DNA of 64,000 bases from Arthrobacter saudimassiliensis (GCA_900016675.1 LN483072.1:372001-436000); one strand, 5' to 3'. Counted from the stretch's first letter, positions 25,004 through 33,303 are shown. The notes: a model not told the origin generated them from the sequence alone. Numbers and translations are program-made.

Positions 25004-26455
25004 CTACCAGGACGTGGCGTGGCGCCAGAACAGGGTGTATTCCGGCTGGGTCCAGTGCCGCTTGTAGAGCACCCAGGCGGCGGCGACCAGGGCCAGGTCC
25101 GCGGCGGCGAGCGCCGCGTAGGCCAGCGCCGCTGCGGCGGTGCCGGCGCCGATGAGCAGGAACGCCGCCGCGCAGAGCATCAGGTGGACCCCGCCGAGGA
25201 TCTGCGGCAGGAGCTTCTCGCCGATGTAATCCAGTTCGTAGCTGAGCAGGGTCAGGACCATGAAGGCCCAGGAGGCCACGCCCACGGCGGCGGCCAGCAG
25301 CACCTGGGCCGGCTGCAGGCCTTCCATCAGTAGGCAGACGGCGAGGGTGAGCAGCATGCCGGCCGCTCCGGTGGTGAGGATCGCGCGGTCCGCGGTGCGG
25401 CTGAGCGTCCTGGAGCGTTGGGCCAGCAGGGTCAGCGGCTCCTGGGCGATGGCCTGGTGCAGGGAGGCGACGGCGCGGTCCACCTGCGGGGCCAGGTTCA
25501 CAAAGTAGTAGTTGTAGGCCAGGACGGCCGGCAGCATGGCGAGGAAGACCACCACCACCTGGAAGTCGCCGTCGGTGACCAGGAAGAGGACGAACTTGTC
25601 GGCCCAGAGCACGGCGCCCAGCAGCAGGCCGCGCAGCAGGTCCGCGCTGAAGTGACGCGGGTCCAGTCCGCGGAGCCGGACGGCGGCCAGGCCGCGGCCC
25701 ATGGCGGCGATCTGGGTGAGCGCGCCGAGCAGCGGCGGCAGCCACCAGAGGGTGGGGCCCAGGAACAGGGCGGCGGCGTAGGCGGCCCAGGCGGCGGCCC
25801 AGAGGCCGCGCCGGTTGGCGACGTTCGCCATGATGAGGGCCTGGACGAACAGCAGGTGCAGGGCGACCAGCGCGGCGTAGGTGCCCAGGGCGGTCAGGGA
25901 CCAGCCGGTGGCCAGCCACAGCGGGACCGCGAAGACCACAACCAGCGGCAGGGCGAAGACGAACATCGCCGGCCAGGTGCTGCAGAACCGGCGGACAATG
26001 GCAGCCATGTGCCGCTCGGCCATCAGGTCGCCGATGGCGCGGTAGGCCGGCAGGCAGGCCGCCTGCGCCAGCCACGGCACGGTGATGGAGGAGGCGAGCA
26101 CCACGTGGGTCAGCTGCACTCCCCCGACCTGCACGGCGGCCATCGCGGGGCTGACCAGCGGATAGACCAGGTTCAGCAGGATCACGGGCGATAGGTAGAG
26201 CAGCAGCCCGGCGCCGGGCCGGGAGGCGTCTTCGGCCCGCGCGCCCCGGCTGCCGGCGCCCGGGCGGACGTTCCGGAGCAGGGCGATCATGGCCAGCAGC
26301 GCGCCGGCGGCGAGCAGGGCCAGAGACCATCCGGCGGGCAGCAGGGTAGTGGCGCCTGCCAGGGGCACCAGGGCCGTGAGGACGAGTGCGGCGAGGATCA
26401 GCAGGGTCCGCCGCCGGGTGAAGGAGTCGTGGAAAAGAGACCGGATCGATGTCAT
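25004..26455 (-). CDS. PelG-like polytopic membrane protein (polysaccharide flippase/exporter)
   Basis: About 483 residues from the ATG at 26455, with GGGGGGA upstream. About 12 hydrophobic segments are visible. The central part AVLWADKFVLFLVTDGDFQVVVVFLAMLPAVLAYNYYFVNLAPQVDRAV resembles the conserved W-x-DKF...F-x-A-x-L-x-x-I-P region of PelG, the inner-membrane MOP-superfamily exporter that works with PelF. Another family trait is the long soluble piece LHQAIAQEPLTLLAQRSRTLSRTADRAI before the last group of helices. The start region has a basic N-terminus (RRRTLLIL) before the first helix. Assignment as PelG rests on this motif and on operon position. Confidence 0.7.
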   Translation of the reverse strand: MTSIRSLFHDSFTRRRTLLILAALVLTALVPLAGATTLLPAGWSLALLAAGALLAMIALLRNVRPGAGSRGARAEDASRPGAGLLLYLSPVILLNLVYPLVSPAMAAVQVGGVQLTHVVLASSITVPWLAQAACLPAYRAIGDLMAERHMAAIVRRFCSTWPAMFVFALPLVVVFAVPLWLATGWSLTALGTYAALVALHLLFVQALIMANVANRRGLWAAAWAAYAAALFLGPTLWWLPPLLGALTQIAAMGRGLAAVRLRGLDPRHFSADLLRGLLLGAVLWADKFVLFLVTDGDFQVVVVFLAMLPAVLAYNYYFVNLAPQVDRAVASLHQAIAQEPLTLLAQRSRTLSRTADRAILTTGAAGMLLTLAVCLLMEGLQPAQVLLAAAVGVASWAFMVLTLLSYELDYIGEKLLPQILGGVHLMLCAAAFLLIGAGTAAAALAYAALAAADLALVAAAWVLYKRHWTQPEYTLFWRHATSW

Positions 26456-26809
26456 GGTTCCCCCCGGGGCTCCGCCGCGCATGAATGTGGCTGGCGGCCG
26501 GAGCCCTAGATGTGAGACGTAAAGATGGCTGGGAGTGCCCCTGGCTGGGGGTCGCAGCTTGTCTTTGCCCGGGAGGTAGGCCCTACGGGAAAGTGCGTCG
26601 CCGCTACTCAGCAACGAGCACCGGCATCACCATAGGTCGGGCGTGGAGGCCGGCGCCCAAGTAGTTCCTACGCATTTTTTGCGGGCAGCTACTGGTCCTA
26701 TGCCTGCTACCTGTTGCCAGCTTCGGAGGGGTATGGGACGCTCCGCTGCCGCCTCCACCGGCTGGAGGCAGTACGGGAGCTGGCGGGTGCGGGGGGGGTG
26801 GAACGTGCT
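26456..26809. other. 354-base non-coding region upstream of the Pel-like operon
   Basis: No gene is supported here; the open frames lack ribosome sites and coding character. It must hold the promoter of the minus-strand Pel-like operon and the 3' end of the PAP2-like gene transcript. Visible features are a run of eight G at about 26791 and a T6 run at about 26677 after the small GTAG-TTC-CTAC hairpin. I found no convincing riboswitch. Confidence 0.5.
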
Positions 26810-27421
26810 CTAGGGAAGCAGCAGGGCCGTGGCAAAGGCCAGGCATCCGGCGATGTGGCCGGCCAGGACCTGGGTGGGTGTGTGGTCGCCGATCTTGACC
26901 CGCGACCAGCCCGTGGCGCTGGCCAGCAGCAGGGCGAGTCCTGCACCGACCGCCGGGATCGGGGCCAGCAGGGCCAAACCGACGTAGGCGGCGACGGCGG
27001 AATGAACCGACAGCTTCCAGACCAGGTTCGCGGCCAGACACAGCATCATGCCGATGAAGACGCCGCCGATCTCGCCGAACATGGCGGCCGGGGCGTCCAG
27101 CAGGATGAGGACCAGCGCGCCGATGCCCATCGACACTGCGGATGCGGCCAAGATGGGAGCCCGCTGGGTCCGCACACCCACGTGGTGGTCCGTCACCGAA
27201 CCGCGCTGCTTCAGCCAGAGAATTCCGGCAAAGGGCAGCCCCACGGTGAAGACCGCCGCCATCACACCCTGCAGCCACGTCACCCCCGGGGTGAGCAGGG
27301 GCTGCAGCAGCAGCAGGATCCCTACGAGCACAGTCGGTGCGGAGATTTCGGTGACGACGCGTGCCAGGCGGAGGGACACGGCGGAAGGGCGGGATGCGGC
27401 GAGCTGCAGGGGTTGAGGCAT
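26810..27421 (-). CDS. PAP2-like integral membrane protein
   Basis: 203 residues with six or so membrane segments. Pieces in the PAP2 phosphatase order are TDHHVGVRTQRAP, LSVHSAVAAYVG (central SxH-like motif) and SRVKIGDHTPTQVLAGHIAG (third motif with the catalytic-type histidine). PAP2 enzymes hydrolyse lipid phosphates such as phosphatidic acid or undecaprenyl pyrophosphate on the outer face of the membrane. The first motif is degenerate (no clear KxxxxxxRP), so activity is not certain. It lies on the same strand as the polysaccharide operon but is separated by 354 bases. Confidence 0.7.
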   Translation of the reverse strand: MPQPLQLAASRPSAVSLRLARVVTEISAPTVLVGILLLLQPLLTPGVTWLQGVMAAVFTVGLPFAGILWLKQRGSVTDHHVGVRTQRAPILAASAVSMGIGALVLILLDAPAAMFGEIGGVFIGMMLCLAANLVWKLSVHSAVAAYVGLALLAPIPAVGAGLALLLASATGWSRVKIGDHTPTQVLAGHIAGCLAFATALLLP

Positions 27422-27543
27422 CAGATGATTTTACGGGGACCGCGGCGTGGGCTTGGCCCTCGGCGCATCCGCTTCGGGCAGCTCCCGTCGTCACGGTAGA
27501 GGGCTTGGGTGCGGTTCGCCGGTCCCATGTCTGCCAGCGGCTT

Positions 27544-28047
27544 CTAGAACTCGCCCCGAATGGATTCGTCCTCCGGCCAGGGGAAGCACTCCGAACCGGA
27601 CGCAATGCGGATTGTCTGGGGCTCAACCCCGGCACCGATGATGTAATTTTCGGCGACGTCCGGCGAGAGCAGCTGGACTTCGAAGTGTCCGGCCGGGGCG
27701 GGGTCACGCACCTTGAGATCGAACCGGTTGTCCCGGTACTTCTCCTCGAGGGCCCGGACCACCGGGTCGGGCTCCGCTCCCGCTGTCAAAGTGACAGTGG
27801 TTACACCGTTCCAATTAACCGTGGAACCGCCGCAGTCGATCAGCATGCCGGTCGGCATCTGGGCGACGTCGGCCACTTCGTCTCGGGGAATCGAATCAGC
27901 GACTTCCAGTTCCATGGCCTGTGTTCGGGCCTTTGCTTCCTGCCACGTCAACTCGTCCGCTGCGGACGCCTCAGGCTCAGCACTGGCACACCCAACAAGA
28001 CCCAACAGCAACACCAAACCTGCTGCAACTCCTCGGGCTTGAGTCAT
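27544..28047 (-). CDS. Tandem lipoprotein paralogue 7 (putative immunity protein)
   Basis: 167 residues, the last of seven tandem paralogues. A lipoprotein signal (lipobox LGLVGC, cysteine at about residue 20) predicts attachment to the outer face of the membrane. The mature part follows the family plan: TWQEAKARTQAMELE helix, a cysteine in LIDCGG, VNWNGVTTVTL, EEKYRDNRF, PAGHFEVQL and the end IASGSECFPWPEDESIRGEF. The two cysteines may form a disulphide. Its last 120 residues are almost identical to paralogue 1 at the opposite end of the array, while the signal regions differ, which points to gene conversion. It is 41 bases from paralogue 6. Confidence 0.8.
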   Translation of the reverse strand: MTQARGVAAGLVLLLGLVGCASAEPEASAADELTWQEAKARTQAMELEVADSIPRDEVADVAQMPTGMLIDCGGSTVNWNGVTTVTLTAGAEPDPVVRALEEKYRDNRFDLKVRDPAPAGHFEVQLLSPDVAENYIIGAGVEPQTIRIASGSECFPWPEDESIRGEF

Positions 28048-28088
28048 CCATTCACCCCCATCCCACCGCCTCCCGATGGCAACGGACC

Positions 28089-28598
28089 CTAGAACTTTCC
28101 TCCCATGTACTCGCCCTCAAGCCAAGGAAAGCACGCAGAACCAGAGGCAATACGAATGGTATAGGGCTCCTCGGCCCCTCGCTTGATGATGTACATCTCC
28201 GCATCGTCAGGAGAGCGCAGCTGGACTTCGTAGTGTCCCGCCGGAGCAGGATCACGCACCTTAATGGCGAATCGGCTGTCCTGATACTTCTCCTCCAGCT
28301 CGCGGACAAGAGGCTCCGGATCAGTCCCCTCAATCAAGGTAACGGTGGTCGCGCCATGCCAGTTGACAGAAGAGTCACTGCATCTGATCAGCAAACCCGT
28401 CAATTCCTGATCGACATTGGCCAGCTTATCCTGCGGGAGCGATTCGGCGATTTCCAGTTCCATGGCCTGCGTTCGGGCTTTTGCTTCCTGCCACGTCAGC
28501 TCGTCGCCGTCTCCGGCTGCCTTGGACGATTCCTTGGCGCAGCCGACGAGACCCAACACGAGCACCAGGCCAGTGACAGCCGCTCGCCTCCGATTCAT
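28089..28598 (-). CDS. Tandem lipoprotein paralogue 6 (putative immunity protein)
   Basis: 169 residues from the ATG at 28598, with GAGGTGG upstream. The signal peptide MNRRRAAVTGLVLVLGLVGC ends in a lipobox cysteine. It shares with paralogue 2 the pieces LIRCSDSSVNWHG, DDAEMYIIKRGAEEPYTI and CFPWLEGEYMGGKF, and the 25 bases before both start codons are nearly the same, so these two are recent copies of one another although three other paralogues lie between them. A leucine replaces the proline found in CFPWP of the other six copies. Confidence 0.8.
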   Translation of the reverse strand: MNRRRAAVTGLVLVLGLVGCAKESSKAAGDGDELTWQEAKARTQAMELEIAESLPQDKLANVDQELTGLLIRCSDSSVNWHGATTVTLIEGTDPEPLVRELEEKYQDSRFAIKVRDPAPAGHYEVQLRSPDDAEMYIIKRGAEEPYTIRIASGSACFPWLEGEYMGGKF

Positions 28599-28623
28599 TC
28601 CGCCACCTCGAAGACCAAGGCTT

Positions 28624-29127
28624 CTAGAACTCGCCGCCGATATACTCGCCCTCCGGCCAGGGGAAGCACTCAGAACCAGAGGCGATCCGGATCGTATTCG
28701 GATCGAACCCCTCACCGATGAGATAGCTTTCGCCGCCGTCCGGCGAGCGTAGCTGGATATCGTAGTGGCCTGCCGGCGCGGGATCACGCACCTCGATATC
28801 GAACCGGCTGTCCCGGTATTTCTCCTCGAGCGCACGCACCAGCGGATCGGGCTCGGTTCCAGCAGGCAACGTGACAGTGGTTGCCCCGTTCCAATTGACC
28901 CTGGAATCATCGCACCTGATCAGCATGCCGGTCGGCATCTGGGCAACCTCGACCACTTGGTCCGGTGGAAGCGATTCAACGATTTCCAGCTCCATAGCCT
29001 GCGTGCGGGCCTTTGCTTCCTGCCAGGTCAGCTCGACGCTTCCGGCCGCCTCAGACGAGTTGTCAGCGCAACCCACAAGGCTGAGACACAGACTCACGCA
29101 AGCGACAGCTGCTCGCCACCGAATCAC
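28624..29127 (-). CDS. Tandem lipoprotein paralogue 5 (putative immunity protein)
   Basis: About 167 residues from a GTG at 29127, with GAGAGG seven bases upstream; another in-frame GTG at 29148 has no good site. The signal peptide is IRWRAAVACVSLCLSLVGC. It is the most different signal region of the array. The mature part has LIRCDDSRVNWNG, EEKYRDSRFDIEVRD, and ends YLIGEGFDPNTIRIASGSECFPW, nearly the same C-terminal block as paralogue 3, with the EYIGGEF end. This mixture of blocks suggests recombination between copies. Confidence 0.8.
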   Translation of the reverse strand: MIRWRAAVACVSLCLSLVGCADNSSEAAGSVELTWQEAKARTQAMELEIVESLPPDQVVEVAQMPTGMLIRCDDSRVNWNGATTVTLPAGTEPDPLVRALEEKYRDSRFDIEVRDPAPAGHYDIQLRSPDGGESYLIGEGFDPNTIRIASGSECFPWPEGEYIGGEF

Positions 29128-29154
29128 CCCGCCGCCTCTCGATGGCACAGGATT

Positions 29155-29655
29155 CTAGAACTTTCCGCCCATGTACTCGCCCTCGGGCCAGTGGAAGCAG
29201 TCAGAGCCGGACGCAACTCGAATCGTATGGGGTTCCAGTCCTTCCGCGACCAGATAGATTTCGGCGCTGTTCGGAGAGACCAACCCGACTTCATAATGTC
29301 CAGCCGGAGCTGTTCGTGTTTCGATGTCGAACCTGCTTCCTTGGTACTTCGTTTCTAGCTCCCTCACCAGAGGCTCCGGCTCAACCCCCTCATTCAGAGT
29401 GACCGTGGTTGCCCCTTTCCAGTTCACGGATTCAGGACCGCAGCCCATGAGAACACCGGTTGACCCCTGATCGATGGCGGCCACTTTATCTTTGGGGAAG
29501 GAATTGGCAATCTCCAGCTCCACGGCCTGCGCACGGGCCTTCGCTTCCTGCCAGGGCAGCCCGTCGACTGCGGCTGCCTCGGACGAATCCTCGGCGCAGC
29601 CGGTAAGGCCCAGCAGCAGCACCAGGGGCACTGCAGCGGATCGTACTCGAGTCAT
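29155..29655 (-). CDS. Tandem lipoprotein paralogue 4 (putative immunity protein)
   Basis: About 166 residues from the ATG at 29655, with GAGAGG seven bases upstream (an earlier start five codons upstream would place the ribosome site inside the gene). The lipobox is LGLTGC. The signal region and leader DNA are nearly identical to paralogue 3, but the mature part is the most divergent of the seven: DKVAAIDQGSTGVLMGCGPESVNWKG, a deleted residue in ETRTAPAGHYEVGL, and CFHWPEGEYMGGKF with H in place of P. The divergent mature part would fit an immunity protein matching a different toxin variant. Confidence 0.8.
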   Translation of the reverse strand: MTRVRSAAVPLVLLLGLTGCAEDSSEAAAVDGLPWQEAKARAQAVELEIANSFPKDKVAAIDQGSTGVLMGCGPESVNWKGATTVTLNEGVEPEPLVRELETKYQGSRFDIETRTAPAGHYEVGLVSPNSAEIYLVAEGLEPHTIRVASGSDCFHWPEGEYMGGKF

Positions 29656-29682
29656 CTCGTTGCCTCTCAAAGACCTGAGATT

Positions 29683-30183
29683 CTAGAACTTTCCGCCCAT
29701 ATATTCGCCCTCAGGCCAGGGGAAGCACTCAGAACCGGATGCTATACGAACCGTGTAGGGATCAAACCCTTCGCCGACGATGTAGATTTCGGCGGTCTCA
29801 GGAGAGCGCAGCTGGACTTCGTAGTGTCCCGCCGGCGCGGGATCCCGTACCTTAATCTCGAATCGGCTGTCCTGATACTTCGCCTCCAACGCCCGAACGA
29901 GAGGCTCCGGATCCGTCCCTTCACTCAAAGCCACAGTGGTCGCCCCATGCCAGTTGACCGAAGAGCCACCGCACTCAATCAGAACGCCGTCCGGCATTTG
30001 CTCGATCTCGGCCACTTGGTCCTGCGGAAGCGAATCAGCGATTTCCAGTTCCATGGCCTGTGTACGGGCCTTCGCTTCCTGCCAGGGCAGCCCGTCGACT
30101 GCGGCTGCCTCGGACGGATCCTCGGCGCAGCCGGTAAGGCCCAGCAGCAGCACCAGGGGCACTGCAGATCGTACTCGAGTCAT
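29683..30183 (-). CDS. Tandem lipoprotein paralogue 3 (putative immunity protein)
   Basis: About 166 residues from the ATG at 30183, with the same GAGAGG ribosome site as paralogue 4. The signal peptide MTRVRSAVPLVLLLGLTGC is one alanine shorter than in that copy. The mature part is a mosaic: DQVAEIEQMPDGVLIECGGSSVNWHG in the middle resembles paralogue 1 for the MPxGxLI piece and paralogue 2 for VNWHG and TDPEPLVR, and its end EGFDPYTVRIASGSECFPW resembles paralogue 5. This supports past gene conversion. Confidence 0.8.
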   Translation of the reverse strand: MTRVRSAVPLVLLLGLTGCAEDPSEAAAVDGLPWQEAKARTQAMELEIADSLPQDQVAEIEQMPDGVLIECGGSSVNWHGATTVALSEGTDPEPLVRALEAKYQDSRFEIKVRDPAPAGHYEVQLRSPETAEIYIVGEGFDPYTVRIASGSECFPWPEGEYMGGKF

Positions 30184-30210
30184 CTCGTTGCCTCTCAAAG
30201 ACCTGAGATT

Positions 30211-30717
30211 CTAGAACTTTCCGCCCATATATTCGCCCTCAGGCCACGGAAAGCACGCAGAACCAGAGGCAATACGAATGGTATAGGGTTCCTCGGCCCC
30301 TCGCTTGATGATGTACATCTCCGCATCGTCAGGAGATCGCAGCTGAACTTCGTAGTGTCCCGCCGGGGCAGGGTCACGCACTTTAATGTCGAAGCGGCTG
30401 TTTTCGTATTTCGCCTCCAGGTCTCGGACAAGAGGCTCCGGATCAGTTCCCTCAGTTAAGGTAACGGTGGTCGCGCCATGCCAGTTGACAGAAGTGTCGC
30501 TGCACCTGATCAGCAGACCAGTCAATGCCTGATCGACACTGGCCAGCTTATCCTGCGGTAGCGATTCGGCAATTTCCAATTCCATGGCCTGCGCACGGGC
30601 CTTCGCTTCCTGCCACGTCAGCACGTCGCCTCCGGCTGCCTCGGACGAATCCTCGGCGCAGCCGACGAGGCCGAACACAAGGACCAGGCCAGTGGCAGCC
30701 GCTCGCCTGCGATTCAT
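30211..30717 (-). CDS. Tandem lipoprotein paralogue 2 (putative immunity protein)
   Basis: 168 residues with signal peptide MNRRRAAATGLVLVFGLVGC. It is the close twin of paralogue 6: both contain LIRCSD, VNWHGATTVTL, EGTDPEPLVR and the unusual YIIKRGAEEPYTI insert-like block. The leader sequence (GAGGTGG, then the TTCTAGAA box around the stop codon of the preceding gene) is also shared. It starts 25 bases after paralogue 1. Confidence 0.8.
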   Translation of the reverse strand: MNRRRAAATGLVLVFGLVGCAEDSSEAAGGDVLTWQEAKARAQAMELEIAESLPQDKLASVDQALTGLLIRCSDTSVNWHGATTVTLTEGTDPEPLVRDLEAKYENSRFDIKVRDPAPAGHYEVQLRSPDDAEMYIIKRGAEEPYTIRIASGSACFPWPEGEYMGGKF

Positions 30718-30742
30718 TCCGCCACCTCAAAGACCAAGGCTT

Positions 30743-31279
30743 CTAGAATTCGCCCCGAATGGATTCGTCCTCCGGCCAGGGGAAGCACTCCGAACCGGAC
30801 GCAATTCGGATTGTCTGGGGCTCAACCCCGGCACCGATGATGTAGTTTTCGGCGGCGTCCGGCGAGCGCAGCTGGACTTCGAAGTGTCCTGCCGGGGCGG
30901 GGTCACGCACCTTGAGTTCGAACCGGCTCTCCCGGTACTTCTCCTCGAGGGCCCGGACCACCGGGTCGGGCTCCGTTCCAGCTGTCAAAGTGACAGTGGT
31001 GACCCCGTTCCAATTAACCGTGGACCCGCCGCAGTCGATCAGCATGCCGGTCGGCATCTGGGCGACGTCGGCTACCTGGTCCTGAGGAATTGATTCAGCG
31101 ATTTCCAGCTCCATGGCCTGTGTGCGCGCCTTGGCTTCCTGCCAGGTCAACTCCGTCATCATGGACGGTTCCCCCTCCTTAGTGGTCGTTTGTGTCGGCG
31201 CCTGTGACGAGTCCGTTGCGCATCCAGCGAGGCCGAGCAGCAGGACCAAACCTGCGGCGGCACTTCGTGCTCGAATCAT
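30743..31279 (-). CDS. Tandem lipoprotein paralogue 1 (putative cognate immunity protein)
   Basis: 178 residues, the first lipoprotein and the one directly coupled to the putative effector gene: its ATG overlaps the effector stop codon (ATGA at 31279-31276). The signal peptide is IRARSAAAGLVLLLGLAGC. After the lipid-modified cysteine it has an extra linker rich in Thr, Gln and Lys (TDSSQAPTQTTTKEGEPSMM) not found in the others. The rest is nearly identical to paralogue 7. Toxin-immunity pairs are usually made from coupled genes in this order, so this copy is the best candidate for the cognate inhibitor. Confidence 0.82.
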   Translation of the reverse strand: MIRARSAAAGLVLLLGLAGCATDSSQAPTQTTTKEGEPSMMTELTWQEAKARTQAMELEIAESIPQDQVADVAQMPTGMLIDCGGSTVNWNGVTTVTLTAGTEPDPVVRALEEKYRESRFELKVRDPAPAGHFEVQLRSPDAAENYIIGAGVEPQTIRIASGSECFPWPEDESIRGEF

Positions 31280-33168
31280 TTCAGGACCTCTCGAACGACG
31301 TCTTCCAGCAGTTGCTTATTATCCGCACTGTCGGTGGTGGGAAGAGAATGGTCTTCGAGCGGGGTGCTGTCGGGCCAAAAGCTTCCTTCGTTGGGCACGG
31401 TGTATTCGTGGTTGGTAAACGACTCGTGGTCGCTGGGCACCTTGCCGTCCCAGACCTGCCCCGTTTTCTGTGCCCAGAGCAGGGCGTCGCTCTCGTAGAC
31501 GAAGTTCGAGTACCGCGTGTCCTTATCCGGCTCCCATTCTTCATGCATGCCCGCCCCGGACAGGGAGATGGATTTGTCATAGTCGACACCGTGGATTTCG
31601 GAGCTGGTGAGGTTCTGATACCCCCAGCTGTGCCCGATGCCGATTTGCTCCGTGCCCTGAAGCACCGGGTCGGTGCGCATCCCTTCATGGAAGCCTGCCA
31701 GCTGCCTGCCGGCATCGTAGCCGAGCTGCGGGTCGTTGGCTTCCAGGAGGCGTCGGAGGTCCTCCCCGCCTTCCTTCTGGTTCTCCCCCGGAAACAGCCC
31801 ATCCTTGTACACGAAGGCCACCGTGCCGGGAACCGTACGCACCAGGTAGTCGGAGAACGTCTGCACGCTGTCGTCATAGAAACTCTTCGGGCTGGTGAAC
31901 GTGCCGGGCACGTACGTGACCGTGCGCTGCGTGTCCGGGCCCGGGACGCCGATCATTTCGATGATCCGCGACTCGTCGCGGTTGTACAGGTACAGCTGCA
32001 CCTGCCCGGCCTCGACTCTCTTGAGGTAGTCGATTTCCTTCTCCAGCATCGCCCGCCGGGCCTCGGAGTCGTCGGACCCGATCTCCCGAAGCTTGGCGAG
32101 CTCCGCCTCGGCGGCCGCGATGTCCTCGATCGCGGCGAGGCTGTTGGCATGCACGCGGGCCGTTGCGGGCACCCCGTCGAGGGACCCGAAGACCTTCGGC
32201 GCCGATTCCAGCAGCACCAGCTGCTGGGCGGTGAAGCCGTTGGCAGCGCCCCCGGAGGCCTGCAGCCCGGCCCACCACTCGGCGATCCGTTCCGGAGAGA
32301 TGGCTGCCAGGTGCGTGAGCAGTCCGGGGTTCGTCGACGCCACTGCCAGGTCCACCGGCGTGGCGGTTTCCAAGAACTTCAGGAGGGCTTCCCCGCGCAC
32401 CTGGCCGGGGGAAACCGCCAGGGCCAGCGCTGTCGACGACAGTTCCACCGCCCGGGTCAGGTCCCCCTGCCCCGCGGCGCTGAAGGCCTGTCCGATCTGC
32501 GAGAGCTTTCCTGCATCGTCACGGTCATCCTGGTTGTACTGGGAGGCCGCCGGAGCGAAGCTCCCCACGTCGGTGACGGCCCAGGTACATGCCTCCTGAA
32601 ACCGGGCCAGCGCACGGACGACGTCCTGGCATACCGGATCAGCCGCGTCCGCCTGGTCGGAGATGGAGGAGGCTGCCTTCGTCAGGGCGTCCGGCACGGC
32701 GGAACTGGTCTCCGCTGCACCGCCGGCCGCCCAGTTGTGAGGTTCGAGGACCAGCGGCGGGACGGACACTTCCGGGCGGCGCACCTCCGACTCGGATAGC
32801 TCCCCGGGCGTCGACAACCCGGGAATCAGGTCCCGCAGGTAGTCGGCGCCGGCCGCCACGATGCCCTCCTCGAGCATCTTCCACAGGTTCCTCGCCTGCT
32901 GTTCCTTGAGGTCCTGGCGGGCCTGTTCGGCCTGGCTCTTCGCGAACCGGACCTGCTGGGCGACATCCTCCAGGGCGTTGATCAGCGTGGTCCGTGCAGC
33001 GGACTGCGCTGACACGTTCCGCCGGAAGAGGTCGGCAAACGGCCCCCGGAACTCGGCGAGTGCCTCCCCCGTGACCGATGCCCGAGGCCCGCGCTGTCCA
33101 CGCAGCGCGCCGGCTGCCTTATCGCAGGCAGCGATGAGCTGATCGGCCGCACCATCGTCAAAGTCCAT
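31276..33168 (-). CDS. WXG100/LXG-like protein with C-terminal GHSWG alpha/beta-hydrolase domain (putative secreted effector)
   Basis: About 630 residues from the ATG at 33168 (GGGGGA upstream; a TTG nine codons earlier is less likely). Residues 1-95 are helical and begin MDFDDGAADQLIAACDKAAGALRGQ, followed by FRGPFADLFRRN, which is like the WXG100/LXG-type targeting domains of actinobacterial type VII substrates. A helical middle follows. The C-terminal 200 residues fit a DUF1023-like alpha/beta hydrolase: nucleophile S514 in GHSWG, likely acid in VYESDALLW, likely histidine in LEDHSLP. No signal peptide is visible, as expected for type VII export. The lipoprotein genes downstream fit an effector-immunity operon. 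The substrate (lipid or other ester) is inferred, and an ordinary cytoplasmic esterase is possible. Confidence 0.7.
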   Translation of the reverse strand: MDFDDGAADQLIAACDKAAGALRGQRGPRASVTGEALAEFRGPFADLFRRNVSAQSAARTTLINALEDVAQQVRFAKSQAEQARQDLKEQQARNLWKMLEEGIVAAGADYLRDLIPGLSTPGELSESEVRRPEVSVPPLVLEPHNWAAGGAAETSSAVPDALTKAASSISDQADAADPVCQDVVRALARFQEACTWAVTDVGSFAPAASQYNQDDRDDAGKLSQIGQAFSAAGQGDLTRAVELSSTALALAVSPGQVRGEALLKFLETATPVDLAVASTNPGLLTHLAAISPERIAEWWAGLQASGGAANGFTAQQLVLLESAPKVFGSLDGVPATARVHANSLAAIEDIAAAEAELAKLREIGSDDSEARRAMLEKEIDYLKRVEAGQVQLYLYNRDESRIIEMIGVPGPDTQRTVTYVPGTFTSPKSFYDDSVQTFSDYLVRTVPGTVAFVYKDGLFPGENQKEGGEDLRRLLEANDPQLGYDAGRQLAGFHEGMRTDPVLQGTEQIGIGHSWGYQNLTSSEIHGVDYDKSISLSGAGMHEEWEPDKDTRYSNFVYESDALLWAQKTGQVWDGKVPSDHESFTNHEYTVPNEGSFWPDSTPLEDHSLPTTDSADNKQLLEDVVREVLK

Positions 33169-33303
33169 ATCCAGGATCCCCCAATCCCCCGGCAAGCACT
33201 CCCATTTCTGGGCTGCAGGATAGAGGGTACACCGATGCGCTCATGTGGGCCGGAGAAATTCCGTCGGCGGCGGAAGCTGGCGGGCCGTGGGCTCACACAA
33301 AGA

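Noticed and set aside
26550-26580. c-di-GMP (GEMM) riboswitch upstream of the Pel-like operon, suggested by GGGCAAAG on the minus strand (26570-26563)
   Set aside because: The following conserved parts of the aptamer (the second GACGCAAAG-like segment and its receptor stem) are absent; the match is only eight bases.
27544-31279. Repeat region considered as CRISPR or non-coding tandem repeats
   Set aside because: The repeats are about 530 bases long and each is an intact gene with ribosome site, signal peptide and conserved codons.
27544-31279. Assignment of the lipoproteins to the staphylococcal DUF576 tandem lipoprotein family
   Set aside because: Only the organisation is similar; I see no shared sequence motif, so the comparison is kept as analogy.
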